A stretch of DNA of 49,121 nt. It comes from Oceanobacillus indicireducens (GTDB lineage: Bacteria > Bacillota > Bacilli > Bacillales > Amphibacillaceae). The DNA lies in NCBI RefSeq assembly GCF_014647195.1, contig NZ_BMOS01000026.1, positions 1 through 49,121 on the forward strand, written 5' to 3'. Below the pieces are notes generated by a model. That model was not told where the DNA came from, ran no database searches, and saw nothing but the letters and a program-made list of their open reading frames with translations. Shown piece after piece: positions 1 through 7,680 of this stretch. The position numbers and the translations under genes are program-made. The first letter of the stretch is position 1. Each line of letters starts with the position of its first letter.

Positions 1-14
1 GATGGATGGAGTGA

Positions 15-1137
15 ATGAATATGACGAAACAACATAAAGCCTTCCAATTTCGTATGCTACCCAATAAAGAACAGGAAGTATTATTAGCCAAAACATTTGG
101 TTGTGTTCGTTTTGTCTACAATCAGATGTTAGCAGAACGAAAAGAAATGTATGAAAAGTTCAAAGATGATAAAGAAGCACTTCAAGAGCAAAAGTTTCCG
201 ACTCCTGCAAAATATAAAGAAGAATTTCCATTTCTAAAAGAAGTGGATTCCCTAGCTTTGGCAAATGCACAATTGAACTTACAAAGCGCTTATAAGAACT
301 TTTTTGAAGGAAATGCTGCATTTCCAAAGTTCAAAAATCGGAAAGCGAAACAATCTTACACAACCAATCGAGTAAACGGAAATATTGAATTGCAAGAAGG
401 TCATATCAAATTACCCAAACTAAAATTAGTAAAAATCAAACAGCATCGAAAAATTCCTACTGATTATAAATTGAAGTCTTGTACGATTTCCAAAACAAAG
501 TCAGGCAAATACTATATTTCGATTTTGACAGAATACGAGAAAGACATTAAACCTGTGTCCATTCAGGAAGTCGTCGGGCTCGATTTTGCGATGGATGGTC
601 TATATGTTGAAAGCGAACAGGGTGAGAAAGCCAATTACCCTAAGTTCTACCGACAGTCCTTAGACAAAGTAGCAAAAGAACAACGCATCCTATCTCGCAG
701 AAAGAAAGGTTCTGCACGTCGGGAAAAACAGCGTTTGAAAGTGGCTGCACTACAAGAAAAAACAGCCAATCAACGGAAAAACTTTCTTCACCAGCAATCA
801 AAAGAATTAGCATCAACCTATGACGCTGTTGTTACCCGAAGACTTGGACATGAAAGGAATGTCTCAGGCCCTTCACTTTGGGAAAAGTGTTCACAACAAC
901 GGTTGGGGGATGTTCACGCTCTTTTTAGCGTACAAGCTAAAAGAACAAGGGAAACAACTTGTGAAAATTGATAAATGGTTTCCTTCCACTAAGAAGTGTT
1001 CTTCTTGTGGTGCAGAAAAACCGGTGAAACTATCTGAACGCACCTACCATTGTTCCTGCGGCTATGTGGCAGATCGTGACTATAGTTCCGCCATCAATAT
1101 CAAAAATGAAGGGATACGCCTATTAGCGTTATCATAA
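15..1137 (+). pseudogene. tnpB: IS200/IS605-family TnpB, frameshifted
   Basis: An RNA-guided nuclease gene of the IS605 TnpB type, broken by one frameshift. The first frame (15-971) carries the N-terminal helical part and the first RuvC aspartate in VVGLDFAMDG (about residue 190). At the CCC run 835-837 the reading jumps one base: frame 1 gives a nonsense tail, whereas dropping one C continues as TEDLDMKGMSQ and then the zinc ribbon (CSSCG, CSCG) and the last RuvC motif YVADRDYSSAINI, ending at 1137. The break falls exactly before the second RuvC glutamate, so the product as read lacks nuclease activity. Start may be 15 or the next ATG at 21. The element's left end lies outside the window and no tnpA is seen. 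Confidence 0.9.
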
Positions 1138-1265
1138 GCAACCAAAACTCTTGGAACGAGAGGGTTAGCTCGGTCAATTTTCGTTGGCTAGTAAAAGCAA
1201 CGATAAGTCGAGAAGCCCCCACTTCAAGCGACCCATAAGGGTGGTAAGTGGTGGGAGCAGTTCAC
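1138..1265 (+). mobile_element. IS605-type right end and likely omega-RNA 3' region
   Basis: The 128 bases after tnpB have the layout of an IS605-family right end. A hairpin pairs CCCCCACTT (1216-1224) with AAGTGGTGGG (1246-1255), with an inner ACCC/GGGT pair (1231-1234/1239-1242), and the region closes with GTTCAC at about 1260-1265. In TnpB systems the guide RNA scaffold runs through the end of tnpB and this right end, and the guide is the first bases outside it. Here that would be the end of the neighbouring ABC transporter gene. The exact boundary is inferred. Confidence 0.7.
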
Positions 1266-2023
1266 AGAGGGGTTACGTTTAATGCATCGATTAGTTCATC
1301 CCGTCTTATTTTCGCATCGATATGGTAGGTTTCTTTTAATCTTTTTTCTGTCAATACTTCATTCGAATGGCCAAATGTCCTTACTTCGCCATTTTGCAGC
1401 AAAAGTAGCTTCTCTGAAAAGCGGGAAGCAAGATTCAAGTCATGCAGCACTGTTACAACTGTCTTACCCTGGGACGTGAGTGCTTGCAGTAATTTTAATA
1501 TGTGCATTTGGTAATAGATATCAAGGGCGGAGACTGGTTCATCGAGTAAAATCAACGGTGCATCTTGTGCGAGAGCTTTTGCGATAAAGACGAGCTGTCG
1601 CTGACCACCGGACAAATTCAGGATGGAATCATCCCGAAAGCGCCACGTATTCGTTGCGAGCATCATTTCTTTTATGATCTCTTCGTCAGCTTTATTGGAT
1701 TGTAAGAATTCACGATGAGCATGCCTCCCCATGGAAACAACCTCTTTGACATTGAAATTGAAATCGATATGGGTATCCTGGGGAACATAGCTTAAGTGTC
1801 GTGCCATTTCTTTATGGGAGTATGCTTTCTGATCCTTACCGGCAATCTTTATTTTTCCTTCCTTAGCAGTGATCAGTTGGGCAATTGTTTTCAGTAAAGT
1901 TGTTTTCCCGCTGCCGTTCGGACCAATTAGACCGATAAATTCGCCTGGCGCGACATGAAAGTTTATGTTTTTTAAAATCTGTTTATCACCGAGCGTTACA
2001 TGTAAATTGCTAACATCGATCAT
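1262..2023 (-). CDS. ABC transporter ATPase, FecE/BtuD/FhuC type
   Basis: ATP-binding subunit of a metal-chelate importer (heme, siderophore or cobalamin class), acting on the cytoplasmic side. 253 residues with Walker A GPNGSGKTT (about 35-43), Q-loop in YVPQDTHIDF, signature LSGGQRQL, Walker B LILLDEP and the switch histidine in VLHDLNLAS. The substrate cannot be decided from the ATPase. It overlaps the upstream permease gene by 4 bp (ATGA), so the two are translationally coupled. The stop codon (complement of 1262-1264) lies inside the terminal GTTCAC of the IS right end, so the element appears to supply the stop and a few native C-terminal residues may have been lost or changed. Confidence 0.9.
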   Translation of the reverse strand: MIDVSNLHVTLGDKQILKNINFHVAPGEFIGLIGPNGSGKTTLLKTIAQLITAKEGKIKIAGKDQKAYSHKEMARHLSYVPQDTHIDFNFNVKEVVSMGRHAHREFLQSNKADEEIIKEMMLATNTWRFRDDSILNLSGGQRQLVFIAKALAQDAPLILLDEPVSALDIYYQMHILKLLQALTSQGKTVVTVLHDLNLASRFSEKLLLLQNGEVRTFGHSNEVLTEKRLKETYHIDAKIRRDELIDALNVTPL

Positions 2024-3081
2024 AAAGACACTCCTTTGTAAGCTCTGATAATAAGAAAGACAAATAATGGGGCACCGATCAGGGCACTCACAACACCAAC
2101 CTGCAATGTGATCGGCTGAATGACCATTCGCGAAATTAAGTCTGCTAAGATAAGGAATGCTGCCCCGCCAAGTGCACTTGCCGGTAAGAGTAGTCGGTGA
2201 TCTGGCCCGATAGCAAGCCTTAATATATGCGGAACAACGAGTCCGATAAAGCCGATGATTCCACTAACAGCAACTGCTGCACCGGTGATTAATGCGGCAA
2301 TGGTAAGCACAAAGTTGCGAGTAACCCGCGTGTTGATTCCCGAAGTTTTCGCATGATCTTCGCCGAGGAGCATCATATTCAACTGGCTGCCAAATAAGAA
2401 TAAGATGATAATACCAATGGTAATCGGAATCGAGATAATGAGGACATGCTCCCATGTTCTGGCTTCAAGGCCTCCCTGCAACCAGAAAACGATGCCTCGC
2501 AGTTCTTGTTCGTTTTTAGATGTAGCGACGAGCACGTTCATCATTGCCGAGAAAAAGGAATTGACACCGATGCCGAGTAAAAGTAATACCGCTATACTTC
2601 GCTGATTCGTCGCTTTCCAGACAATGATGATGACAAACATAGCGAATAGGGCACCAATAAATGCAGATATTGGCAGCAACCACTGATTTATTGCTGACCA
2701 ACCAAAAAATATCGCACAAACAGCACCGAGAGCAGCCCCGCTGGAAACACCGATATAACCGGGTTCAACGAGAGGGTTACGAAACAAGCCTTGCATTGCA
2801 ACACCGGCAACCGCTAAAGCAGCACCGACAAAGCTTGCGACAAGTACGCGGGGAAGGCGGACCTCTGTAATGACGACCCACTGTTGGTCTGTGAAACCAG
2901 CATAATTAATGAGCTGTAGTTTATGTAAAAATATCATAATCGTTTCTTTAAAAGGAATCGAAATCGGTCCTAGAGAAACCCCTACGATAAACGCGACAGC
3001 TAGAATGATTGTCATCAGCACTAATGTAATTGTTGTTTTAAAGACGCGATTACGCTTCCATCTCATTGTTAATTTATTCAT
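2020..3081 (-). CDS. FecCD-family iron-chelate/cobalamin ABC permease
   Basis: Integral membrane subunit of the same importer, 353 residues with about ten hydrophobic helices. Family-typical stretches are PRVLVASFVGAALAVAGVAMQGLFRNPLVEPG and, near the end, VSGIIGFIGLVVPHILRL and GGAAFLILADLISR (the conserved loop region that contacts the ATPase). ATG at 3081 follows AAGGTG at 4-base spacing. No substrate-binding lipoprotein is present next to it in the window, which is unusual since these importers are normally made as a three-gene set; the partner is probably encoded elsewhere. No cobalamin riboswitch is seen upstream, only an R1 repeat, so iron/heme substrates remain as likely as B12. Confidence 0.9.
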   Translation of the reverse strand: MNKLTMRWKRNRVFKTTITLVLMTIILAVAFIVGVSLGPISIPFKETIMIFLHKLQLINYAGFTDQQWVVITEVRLPRVLVASFVGAALAVAGVAMQGLFRNPLVEPGYIGVSSGAALGAVCAIFFGWSAINQWLLPISAFIGALFAMFVIIIVWKATNQRSIAVLLLLGIGVNSFFSAMMNVLVATSKNEQELRGIVFWLQGGLEARTWEHVLIISIPITIGIIILFLFGSQLNMMLLGEDHAKTSGINTRVTRNFVLTIAALITGAAVAVSGIIGFIGLVVPHILRLAIGPDHRLLLPASALGGAAFLILADLISRMVIQPITLQVGVVSALIGAPLFVFLIIRAYKGVSL

Positions 3082-3135
3082 AAAGCACCTTCAATTTGTA
3101 CTCCTCTCGGGTGGTAAGGGTAGTTGGATTTTCTT

Positions 3136-3297
3136 TTTATCACGTATTAACGGTCTGTAATATCCCCATCTTTAAATAGGAAGGAAACCCAATATGTGAA
3201 GGTCGGGGATAAACAGTCTGTAAATACCTGATTCTGTTCAACTAATATTCAGTGGAAGGAAGGTAAGGATTTCCCACTGAATGAAGTTTCACTTTAT
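3136..3297 (+). repeat. R1 dispersed repeat, copy 1 (full)
   Basis: One of four full copies (others at 22532, 30852 and 38258). It begins TTTATCACGTATTAACGG, contains CCCAATATGTGAAGG, then CTGATTCTGTTCAACTAA, a hairpin with arms ATTCAGTGG / CCACTGAAT, and ends GTTTCACTTTAT. ACGGTCTGT near the start can pair with ACAGTCTGT-like sequence further on. It lies upstream of the ABC permease, in the permease's promoter side. No ORF of note is inside. Confidence 0.9.
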
Positions 3298-3375
3298 TGA
3301 ATTACCATTATAGCAAAAAGAGGCAAGTTCTTCTTGCTTTTCGAGGAAATGTACTGAATCATTCATAATTTTATT

Positions 3376-3418
3376 AAAAAAGGCAGCGTTTCATCCAATT
3401 TTGTGGAAAAACACTGCC
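3376..3418 (-). terminator. Rho-independent terminator for the DUF421 gene
   Basis: On the minus strand GGCAGTGTTT (3418-3409) pairs with AAACGCTGCC (3391-3382) and is followed by a run of six T (3381-3376). It would end transcripts from the gene at 3566-4249. Between it and that gene (3419-3565) the minus strand holds a possible 16-codon ORF from ATG 3546 that, past an in-frame TAG at 3498-3496, continues as YVLDRWALPALGTPWKVRNK. It has no ribosome binding site and I do not call it as a gene. Confidence 0.75.
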
Positions 3419-3565
3419 CGCTTGATTTCTAATATCTTATTTCGTACTTTCCACGGTGTTCCTAACGCCGGCAATGCCCAGCGGTCAAGGACGTACTAAT
3501 CGGGGACTTTCCAGGCTAGAATGACGAGGATTGCAACCAGCAGCATGCTTGATCAAGAAGTGGGT

Positions 3566-4249
3566 TCAAGTATCATATAAATCGACATACAATTGTCCTT
3601 TGGAATCGATTTGTGCTAAAAATACATCACTAATATCATAGGCGCCTTGCTTTTTCACTTCTGTTTCTAGCCATTCAGCAGTGAACCCTAACACTTCCAT
3701 GCTTTTTGTCATCATTTTTCCATCCATAATTAAAATCATCGGACCATGTTCCAAGGGAATTGGCATGTTTAACATTTTTGCAGTAACCGGTTGCTGATCG
3801 GTTTTTAACATAATACTTAATTTACCGTTCGTCTCTAATATAGCCATTTCAACGTCAGACACTTTAAAAACGTCTTTTTCCCTTAATAAGAGCATTAATT
3901 CATTGAGATTCATCAGATTCTTTTTCATATTCTTCTCAAGAATCTTGCCGTTTTCTATAAGGGTTGTCGCTTTTCCATCTGTCAGATTAGAGAATGCATT
4001 GGATTTCATTCCGATATAGGAGAGCAAGATTGGAAAGAGCCCCCACACGAATAATGACATTAAGCCATTCAATGCCTTAACATTCTGGTCAACAGACATT
4101 GTTGCAGCAATCGAGCCAATCGTGATCCCAACACAATAATCAAAAAATGTAAGCTGGGAAATTTGTTTCTTTCCCATCATTCTCGCCATGAGAAATAATA
4201 ATAAAAAAGCTGCGATTGAGCGTAGTAAGATTAATATCAGTTCCGGCAT
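3566..4249 (-). CDS. DUF421 (YetF/YrbG-like) membrane protein
   Basis: 227-residue protein of the DUF421 family: three N-terminal membrane helices (about 5-25, 35-52, 60-80) in MPELILILLRSIAAF, DYCVGITIGSIAA and LFVWGLFPILLSYIG, followed by a cytosolic domain with the family's LIENGKI and LNELMLLLREKDVFKVSDVEMAILETNG segments. The family is common in spore formers and its biochemical role is not settled. A GGTGG ribosome site precedes ATG 4249. The DUF4363 gene starts 87 bp away on the other strand; in other Bacillaceae the two families often sit together. Confidence 0.85.
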   Translation of the reverse strand: MPELILILLRSIAAFLLLFLMARMMGKKQISQLTFFDYCVGITIGSIAATMSVDQNVKALNGLMSLFVWGLFPILLSYIGMKSNAFSNLTDGKATTLIENGKILEKNMKKNLMNLNELMLLLREKDVFKVSDVEMAILETNGKLSIMLKTDQQPVTAKMLNMPIPLEHGPMILIMDGKMMTKSMEVLGFTAEWLETEVKKQGAYDISDVFLAQIDSKGQLYVDLYDT

Positions 4250-4335
4250 CTTTTTTCCACCTTTTACATTTATTATTTAGCTTTAGTATGGGGCAAGATA
4301 TGCATATCAATTCATGGAAAAGGAGGAGCATTTCT

Positions 4336-4671
4336 TTGCGTAAAATGATCGGTTTTATCTGTTTATTTGTCTTACTTGTTGGTTGTGAAAATAATTTCGG
4401 CGGTCAAGCTTTCTATGACCAGATTAAGGAGATAGAAAGCAGGGTGGAAGCAGAAGATTGGGAAGACGTCGTGGTGAAAGCTGAAGAATTGAAGGAATTG
4501 TATAAGCAAGATAAGTGGAAATTGCAATTATTAGGGGATGAGGATGAATATGAGGGCTTATATGAAGCCATCAATAAATTAATCACTGCGGGAAAAGGGA
4601 AGGATGAGGCGAACGTTCGGATGGAATTGTCCGGTATTCATACGCGTATTGAAGATATTTATTCGTTGTGA
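4336..4671 (+). CDS. DUF4363-like small lipoprotein
   Basis: A 111-residue exported protein. I choose the TTG at 4336 because AGGAGG (4321-4326) sits 9 bases before it; longer in-frame ATG options upstream lack a ribosome site. The product begins with two basic residues, a hydrophobic stretch and the lipobox LLVGC, so it should be lipid-anchored on the outer face of the membrane. The mature part is charged and helical, with spaced acidic segments typical of DUF4363. It is divergent from the DUF421 gene, suggesting a shared promoter region. Function unknown. Confidence 0.75.
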   Translation: MRKMIGFICLFVLLVGCENNFGGQAFYDQIKEIESRVEAEDWEDVVVKAEELKELYKQDKWKLQLLGDEDEYEGLYEAINKLITAGKGKDEANVRMELSGIHTRIEDIYSL

Positions 4672-4681
4672 CGAACGAGGC

Positions 4682-4978
4682 TTAGGTTTCCCCTAAACCT
4701 CGTTTGATCTTTTTCTGTCTATAAGCGGTCCAAGCTGTTTTTAAAGCAGAATATGTTCCAACTGCGGCGGCTCCGTAAAAGGCTCCCATAAAAAAACCTG
4801 CCCATAAATCACCTCGGTGACTGATGAATATGGAAATAATAAATCCGATAATGCTTGCTATCGTTGGGAAGAAGGCCCTGGGAATTGGAAAAAGTTTAAA
4901 GCATTGGGTTAATAGAACGACAGCTGGAACTGCAATGACACCATCCTAGAAATTAGTATGAATCGTCGGGAAATCCAA
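4682..4978 (-). pseudogene. Small holin-like membrane protein with in-frame TAG
   Basis: Reading the minus strand from TTG 4978, preceded by AAGGAGG, gives ten residues (LDFPTIHTNF), a TAG at 4948-4946, then an uninterrupted frame to TAA at 4684-4682. The continuation has two or three membrane helices (DGVIAVPAVVLLTQCF, SIIGFIISIFI, LWAGFFMGAFYGAA) and a basic tail RQKKIKR. The TAG could be a single-base change from TGG or CAG. Size, topology and basic tail recall holins or small transporter-like proteins, but I do not recognise a family. No alternative start lies soon after the TAG. Confidence 0.55.
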
Positions 4979-5048
4979 AGTAACTCCTCCTTTTTTAGTA
5001 ATATGCCTTATTTTGAAAAAAATATTACACGCTCAGGTACCAGCCAAC

Positions 5049-5108
5049 TGGGACAACTGCTCTGACCCCGTGTCCCGATCGGGACATGGGGTCAGAGCAG
5101 TTGTCCCA
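5049..5108. repeat. R2 palindromic element (inverted pair)
   Basis: A 60-bp near-perfect palindrome made of two inverted 29-bp units, TGGGACA...TGTCCCA, meeting at GATC. Each unit contains the core GGGGTCAGAGCAGTTGT. This copy sits just upstream of the HssR-like box of hrtB. Nine further loci carry the same unit. Confidence 0.95.
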
Positions 5109-5112
5109 ATCT

Positions 5113-5132
5113 GTTCATTATCTATTCATATT
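5113..5132 (+). promoter_or_regulatory. HssR-like direct repeat upstream of hrtB
   Basis: GTTCATTAT-CT-ATTCATATT is a direct repeat of two 9-bp half-sites spaced by 2 bp. The known HssR site upstream of hrtAB in Staphylococcus aureus is a direct repeat of GTTCATATT with 2-bp spacing. The position, 50 bp before the hrtB start, fits an activator site. Confidence 0.75.
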
Positions 5133-5181
5133 TGGGTTGTATTCTAGGGTTAGTGATATGAATAAGGTTGGAGGAATGAGG

Positions 5182-6216
5182 ATGAATCTTGCTTGGAAAG
5201 AGATGAAGAAGAATAAGGTGAGATTTTTAATATTGGGTTCGATCGTTTTTCTTGTTAGTTTCCTAACGTTTATCATATCGGGGCTTGCGAATGGGTTGTC
5301 TCAGGATAATGCGGCTTTGATTAAAGATTTGTCGGATGGTCAGTTTTACATGAGTGAGGATGCGGAAGAGACGTATAACTTATCAAGGATTGATGTGGAT
5401 ACACAAGAAGAATTATTAGAAAAAGAGGAACAAGCTACAGCGTTGTCGATTCAGCTGGGATTTCTAAATGATGGAGACAACAAACAGCAAAGTGTCGCCT
5501 TTGTTACGTCAGCAGGTTCGGAAAATTTCCCTCAAGTAGGAAATGGGGAAGTCATCTTGGACCGCTCGCTGGAAGAGAAGGGCATTAAAGTTGGAGATAC
5601 ATTGACGAACAATCAATTTAGTGGTGAGTTTATTGTAAAAGGGTTTGTTGATCAAGAGAAATTCAGCCACGCGCCTGTTGCATTTATCCATACGGAAAAC
5701 TATCAAGAAATGTACCGGGTAGAGGAGATGCAACTTGTCTTCATACCGAACGGGGAAACTACCGAATCGGTTAGCGGGCTACAAGCTTTTACAAAAGATG
5801 AATTTTTACATACGATTCCAAGCTTCAACGCAGAACAGCTGTCATTAAATATGATTGTCTGGTTTCTAGTTGTTATTAGCGGTATGTTGTTTGGCATTTT
5901 CTTTTATATGATGAACGTGCAAAAGATTGGCCTGTACGGCATTTTAAAAGCAATAGGTTACAAGACTAGTAGTCTATTCAAAATGATGTGGACGCAAATG
6001 ATATTCATTACATTACTCGCCCTAGGAATATCCATTGCACTTAGTCAGGTTTTCAATCAGATTGCTCCGGACGGGATGCCCTTTAGCTTACCTGTCGGAA
6101 CAACATTGCAATTGTCCATTGTATTCCTCGTGATTGGATTCATCGGTTCGACCTTATCAGGCATCCAGATAAAAAAGGTCAATCCTTTACAGGCAATTCA
6201 GCAAGGAGAGATGTAA
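5182..6216 (+). CDS. hrtB: Heme-stress ABC exporter permease HrtB-like
   Basis: 344-residue FtsX-type permease, the membrane part of a heme-detoxifying exporter. One N-terminal helix (about 13-35, VRFLILGSIVFLVSFLTFI), then an extracytoplasmic domain of roughly 190 residues, then three C-terminal helices. The start, MNLAWKEMKKNKVRF...SGLANGLSQDNAA, resembles S. aureus HrtB. I use ATG 5182 because GGAGG (5170-5174) is 7 bases away; the in-frame ATG 5176 is too close. hrtA starts 1 bp after the stop, and hssRS follows, the same set of four functions as in staphylococci though arranged in one direction here. Confidence 0.82.
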   Translation: MNLAWKEMKKNKVRFLILGSIVFLVSFLTFIISGLANGLSQDNAALIKDLSDGQFYMSEDAEETYNLSRIDVDTQEELLEKEEQATALSIQLGFLNDGDNKQQSVAFVTSAGSENFPQVGNGEVILDRSLEEKGIKVGDTLTNNQFSGEFIVKGFVDQEKFSHAPVAFIHTENYQEMYRVEEMQLVFIPNGETTESVSGLQAFTKDEFLHTIPSFNAEQLSLNMIVWFLVVISGMLFGIFFYMMNVQKIGLYGILKAIGYKTSSLFKMMWTQMIFITLLALGISIALSQVFNQIAPDGMPFSLPVGTTLQLSIVFLVIGFIGSTLSGIQIKKVNPLQAIQQGEM

Positions 6217-6217
6217 C

Positions 6218-6889
6218 ATGTCCATACTAACAATGGAAGAAGTGGGAAAAACATTTACAAACGGAGAAATAGAAGAAGAGATATTGAAAGGAATCAATCT
6301 CTCGCTTCAGGAAGGGGAAGTTACGGCACTGGTCGGAGCATCCGGTTCTGGTAAAAGCACCCTACTCACGATAGCTGCAGGGCTACAAGACGTATCAGTC
6401 GGTCAAATAATTGTGAACGGAGAACGTTTAACCGGAATGAATCAGGAACAAATCCGTAAGATCCGTGCGAGTCAATTTGGTTTTGTTTTTCAATTTGCCC
6501 ATCTCGTTCCGTTTCTTACCGCAGAAGAACAACTCTTGCTCATGCTTGAGGTTTCCGAATCGAAATTAACGAAACAGGAACAGAAAATAGAAGTCGATCG
6601 GATGTTGACATTGGTTGGAATGAGCCACCGGAAAAATGCGTATCCAGCTTCCATGTCAGGCGGGGAGAAGCAGCGGGTTGCCATTGCTCGGGCCATGATT
6701 CATAAGCCTAAAATTCTATTCGCGGATGAACCGACCGCAAGCTTGGATTCCAAGCGGTCGCAGGATATTATGGAATTAATCCGCGAACTGACGAAAAGTG
6801 AGAAGATCACGACCCTGATGGTCACACATGATGAAGAGATGCTAAAGTTTGTTGACCGTGTGGTTAAAATGAGCGATGGGGTCATTTAA
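6218..6889 (+). CDS. hrtA: Heme-stress ABC exporter ATPase HrtA-like
   Basis: 223-residue ATPase of the LolD/MacB class that powers the HrtB permease. Walker A GASGSGKST (about 39-47), Q-loop FVFQFAHLVPF, signature SGGEKQRVAIARAM, Walker B ILFADEPTASLD and switch histidine in MVTHDEEML. It starts 1 bp after hrtB and is followed by a terminator, so hrtBA forms a two-gene unit under the HssR-like box. The family assignment rests mainly on the partner permease and the adjacent two-component genes. Confidence 0.85.
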   Translation: MSILTMEEVGKTFTNGEIEEEILKGINLSLQEGEVTALVGASGSGKSTLLTIAAGLQDVSVGQIIVNGERLTGMNQEQIRKIRASQFGFVFQFAHLVPFLTAEEQLLLMLEVSESKLTKQEQKIEVDRMLTLVGMSHRKNAYPASMSGGEKQRVAIARAMIHKPKILFADEPTASLDSKRSQDIMELIRELTKSEKITTLMVTHDEEMLKFVDRVVKMSDGVI

Positions 6890-6922
6890 TGATCTCAATT
6901 CACTCACATTTAGCGTCCAACC

Positions 6923-6954
6923 CAGCCCTTGATATTGCACAGGGCTGTTTTTTT
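6923..6954 (+). terminator. Terminator after hrtBA
   Basis: CAGCCCT (6923-6929) pairs with AGGGCTG (6941-6947) and is followed by seven T. It separates hrtBA from hssRS. Confidence 0.9.
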
Positions 6955-6999
6955 CTGTACAGTTTGGTTAAAGAAAATATTTTCATAGGAGTTAACAAA

Positions 7000-7680
7000 A
7001 TGACAACTATTTTAATTGTTGATGATGATAAAAATATCTTGAATCTCGTATCCATCCATCTGTCTGAACAAGGCTATCACGTATTGAAAGCGAAGGATGG
7101 AATTGAAGCATTAGAAATTCTTCATGAAGAAAATTGTCACTTAGCAGTAGTTGACGTGATGATGCCGTTTATGGATGGTTACGAACTGACGAAGGAAATT
7201 AGGAGACAGTACAATATTCCAGTTATCCTGCTCACAGCTAAAAGTCAAATCGATGATAAAGAGCAAGGATTTAAGGCAGGAACAGACGATTATCTTGTGA
7301 AGCCGTTTGAGCCAAAGGAATTGGAGTTCCGGATTAAAGCGTTGTTGCGCCTTTATTATAATGAACACGATGAATTTACGATTCGAATCGGTGAGACTAC
7401 GATTAATAAAAGGACGTATGAAGTGAAAGCCGGTGACCGGACCATTCTTTTACCATTAAAAGAGTTTGAACTATTATATTTTCTTATGTCACATCCGATG
7501 CAGGCATTTACCCGCGAGCATCTAATCGAACAAATTTGGGGCTTTGATTATGAGGGGGATGATCGCACTGTAGACGTGCATATTAAGCGGCTCAGGAAAC
7601 GTTTTTCAACATGGACCGATGATTTCCAAATAAAAACTGTTAGAGGAGTCGGCTATTTACTCGAGGCGAAGCGCACATGA
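7000..7680 (+). CDS. hssR: OmpR-family response regulator HssR-like
   Basis: 226-residue regulator. Receiver domain with acidic pocket VDDD (8-10), phospho-acceptor Asp52 in VVDVMMPFMDG, Thr in LLTAKS and Lys in VKPFEPKE; C-terminal winged-helix DNA-binding domain ending KTVRGVGYLLE. The stretch EQIWGFDYEGDDRTVDVHIKRLR is close to S. aureus HssR. ATG 7000 follows AGGAG at 8 bases; a longer in-frame start at 6889 would run through the terminator and is rejected. It overlaps hssS by 4 bp. Expected role: activation of hrtBA, and by the box at 9070 probably the 9147 gene, when heme is in excess. Confidence 0.85.
   Translation: MTTILIVDDDKNILNLVSIHLSEQGYHVLKAKDGIEALEILHEENCHLAVVDVMMPFMDGYELTKEIRRQYNIPVILLTAKSQIDDKEQGFKAGTDDYLVKPFEPKELEFRIKALLRLYYNEHDEFTIRIGETTINKRTYEVKAGDRTILLPLKEFELLYFLMSHPMQAFTREHLIEQIWGFDYEGDDRTVDVHIKRLRKRFSTWTDDFQIKTVRGVGYLLEAKRT

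Noticed and set aside
3496-3546. 16-codon ORF MLLVAILVILAWKVPD
   Set aside because: No ribosome site and an in-frame stop just upstream; it is reported only as a note in the terminator entry.
3082-3566. Cobalamin or other riboswitch upstream of the ABC permease
   Set aside because: The interval is taken up by R1 and a minus-strand terminator; no B12-box-like sequence is seen.
6889-7000. N-terminal extension of the response regulator
   Set aside because: The extra 37 codons would be translated through a terminator; the ATG at 7000 has the ribosome site and gives the normal family length.
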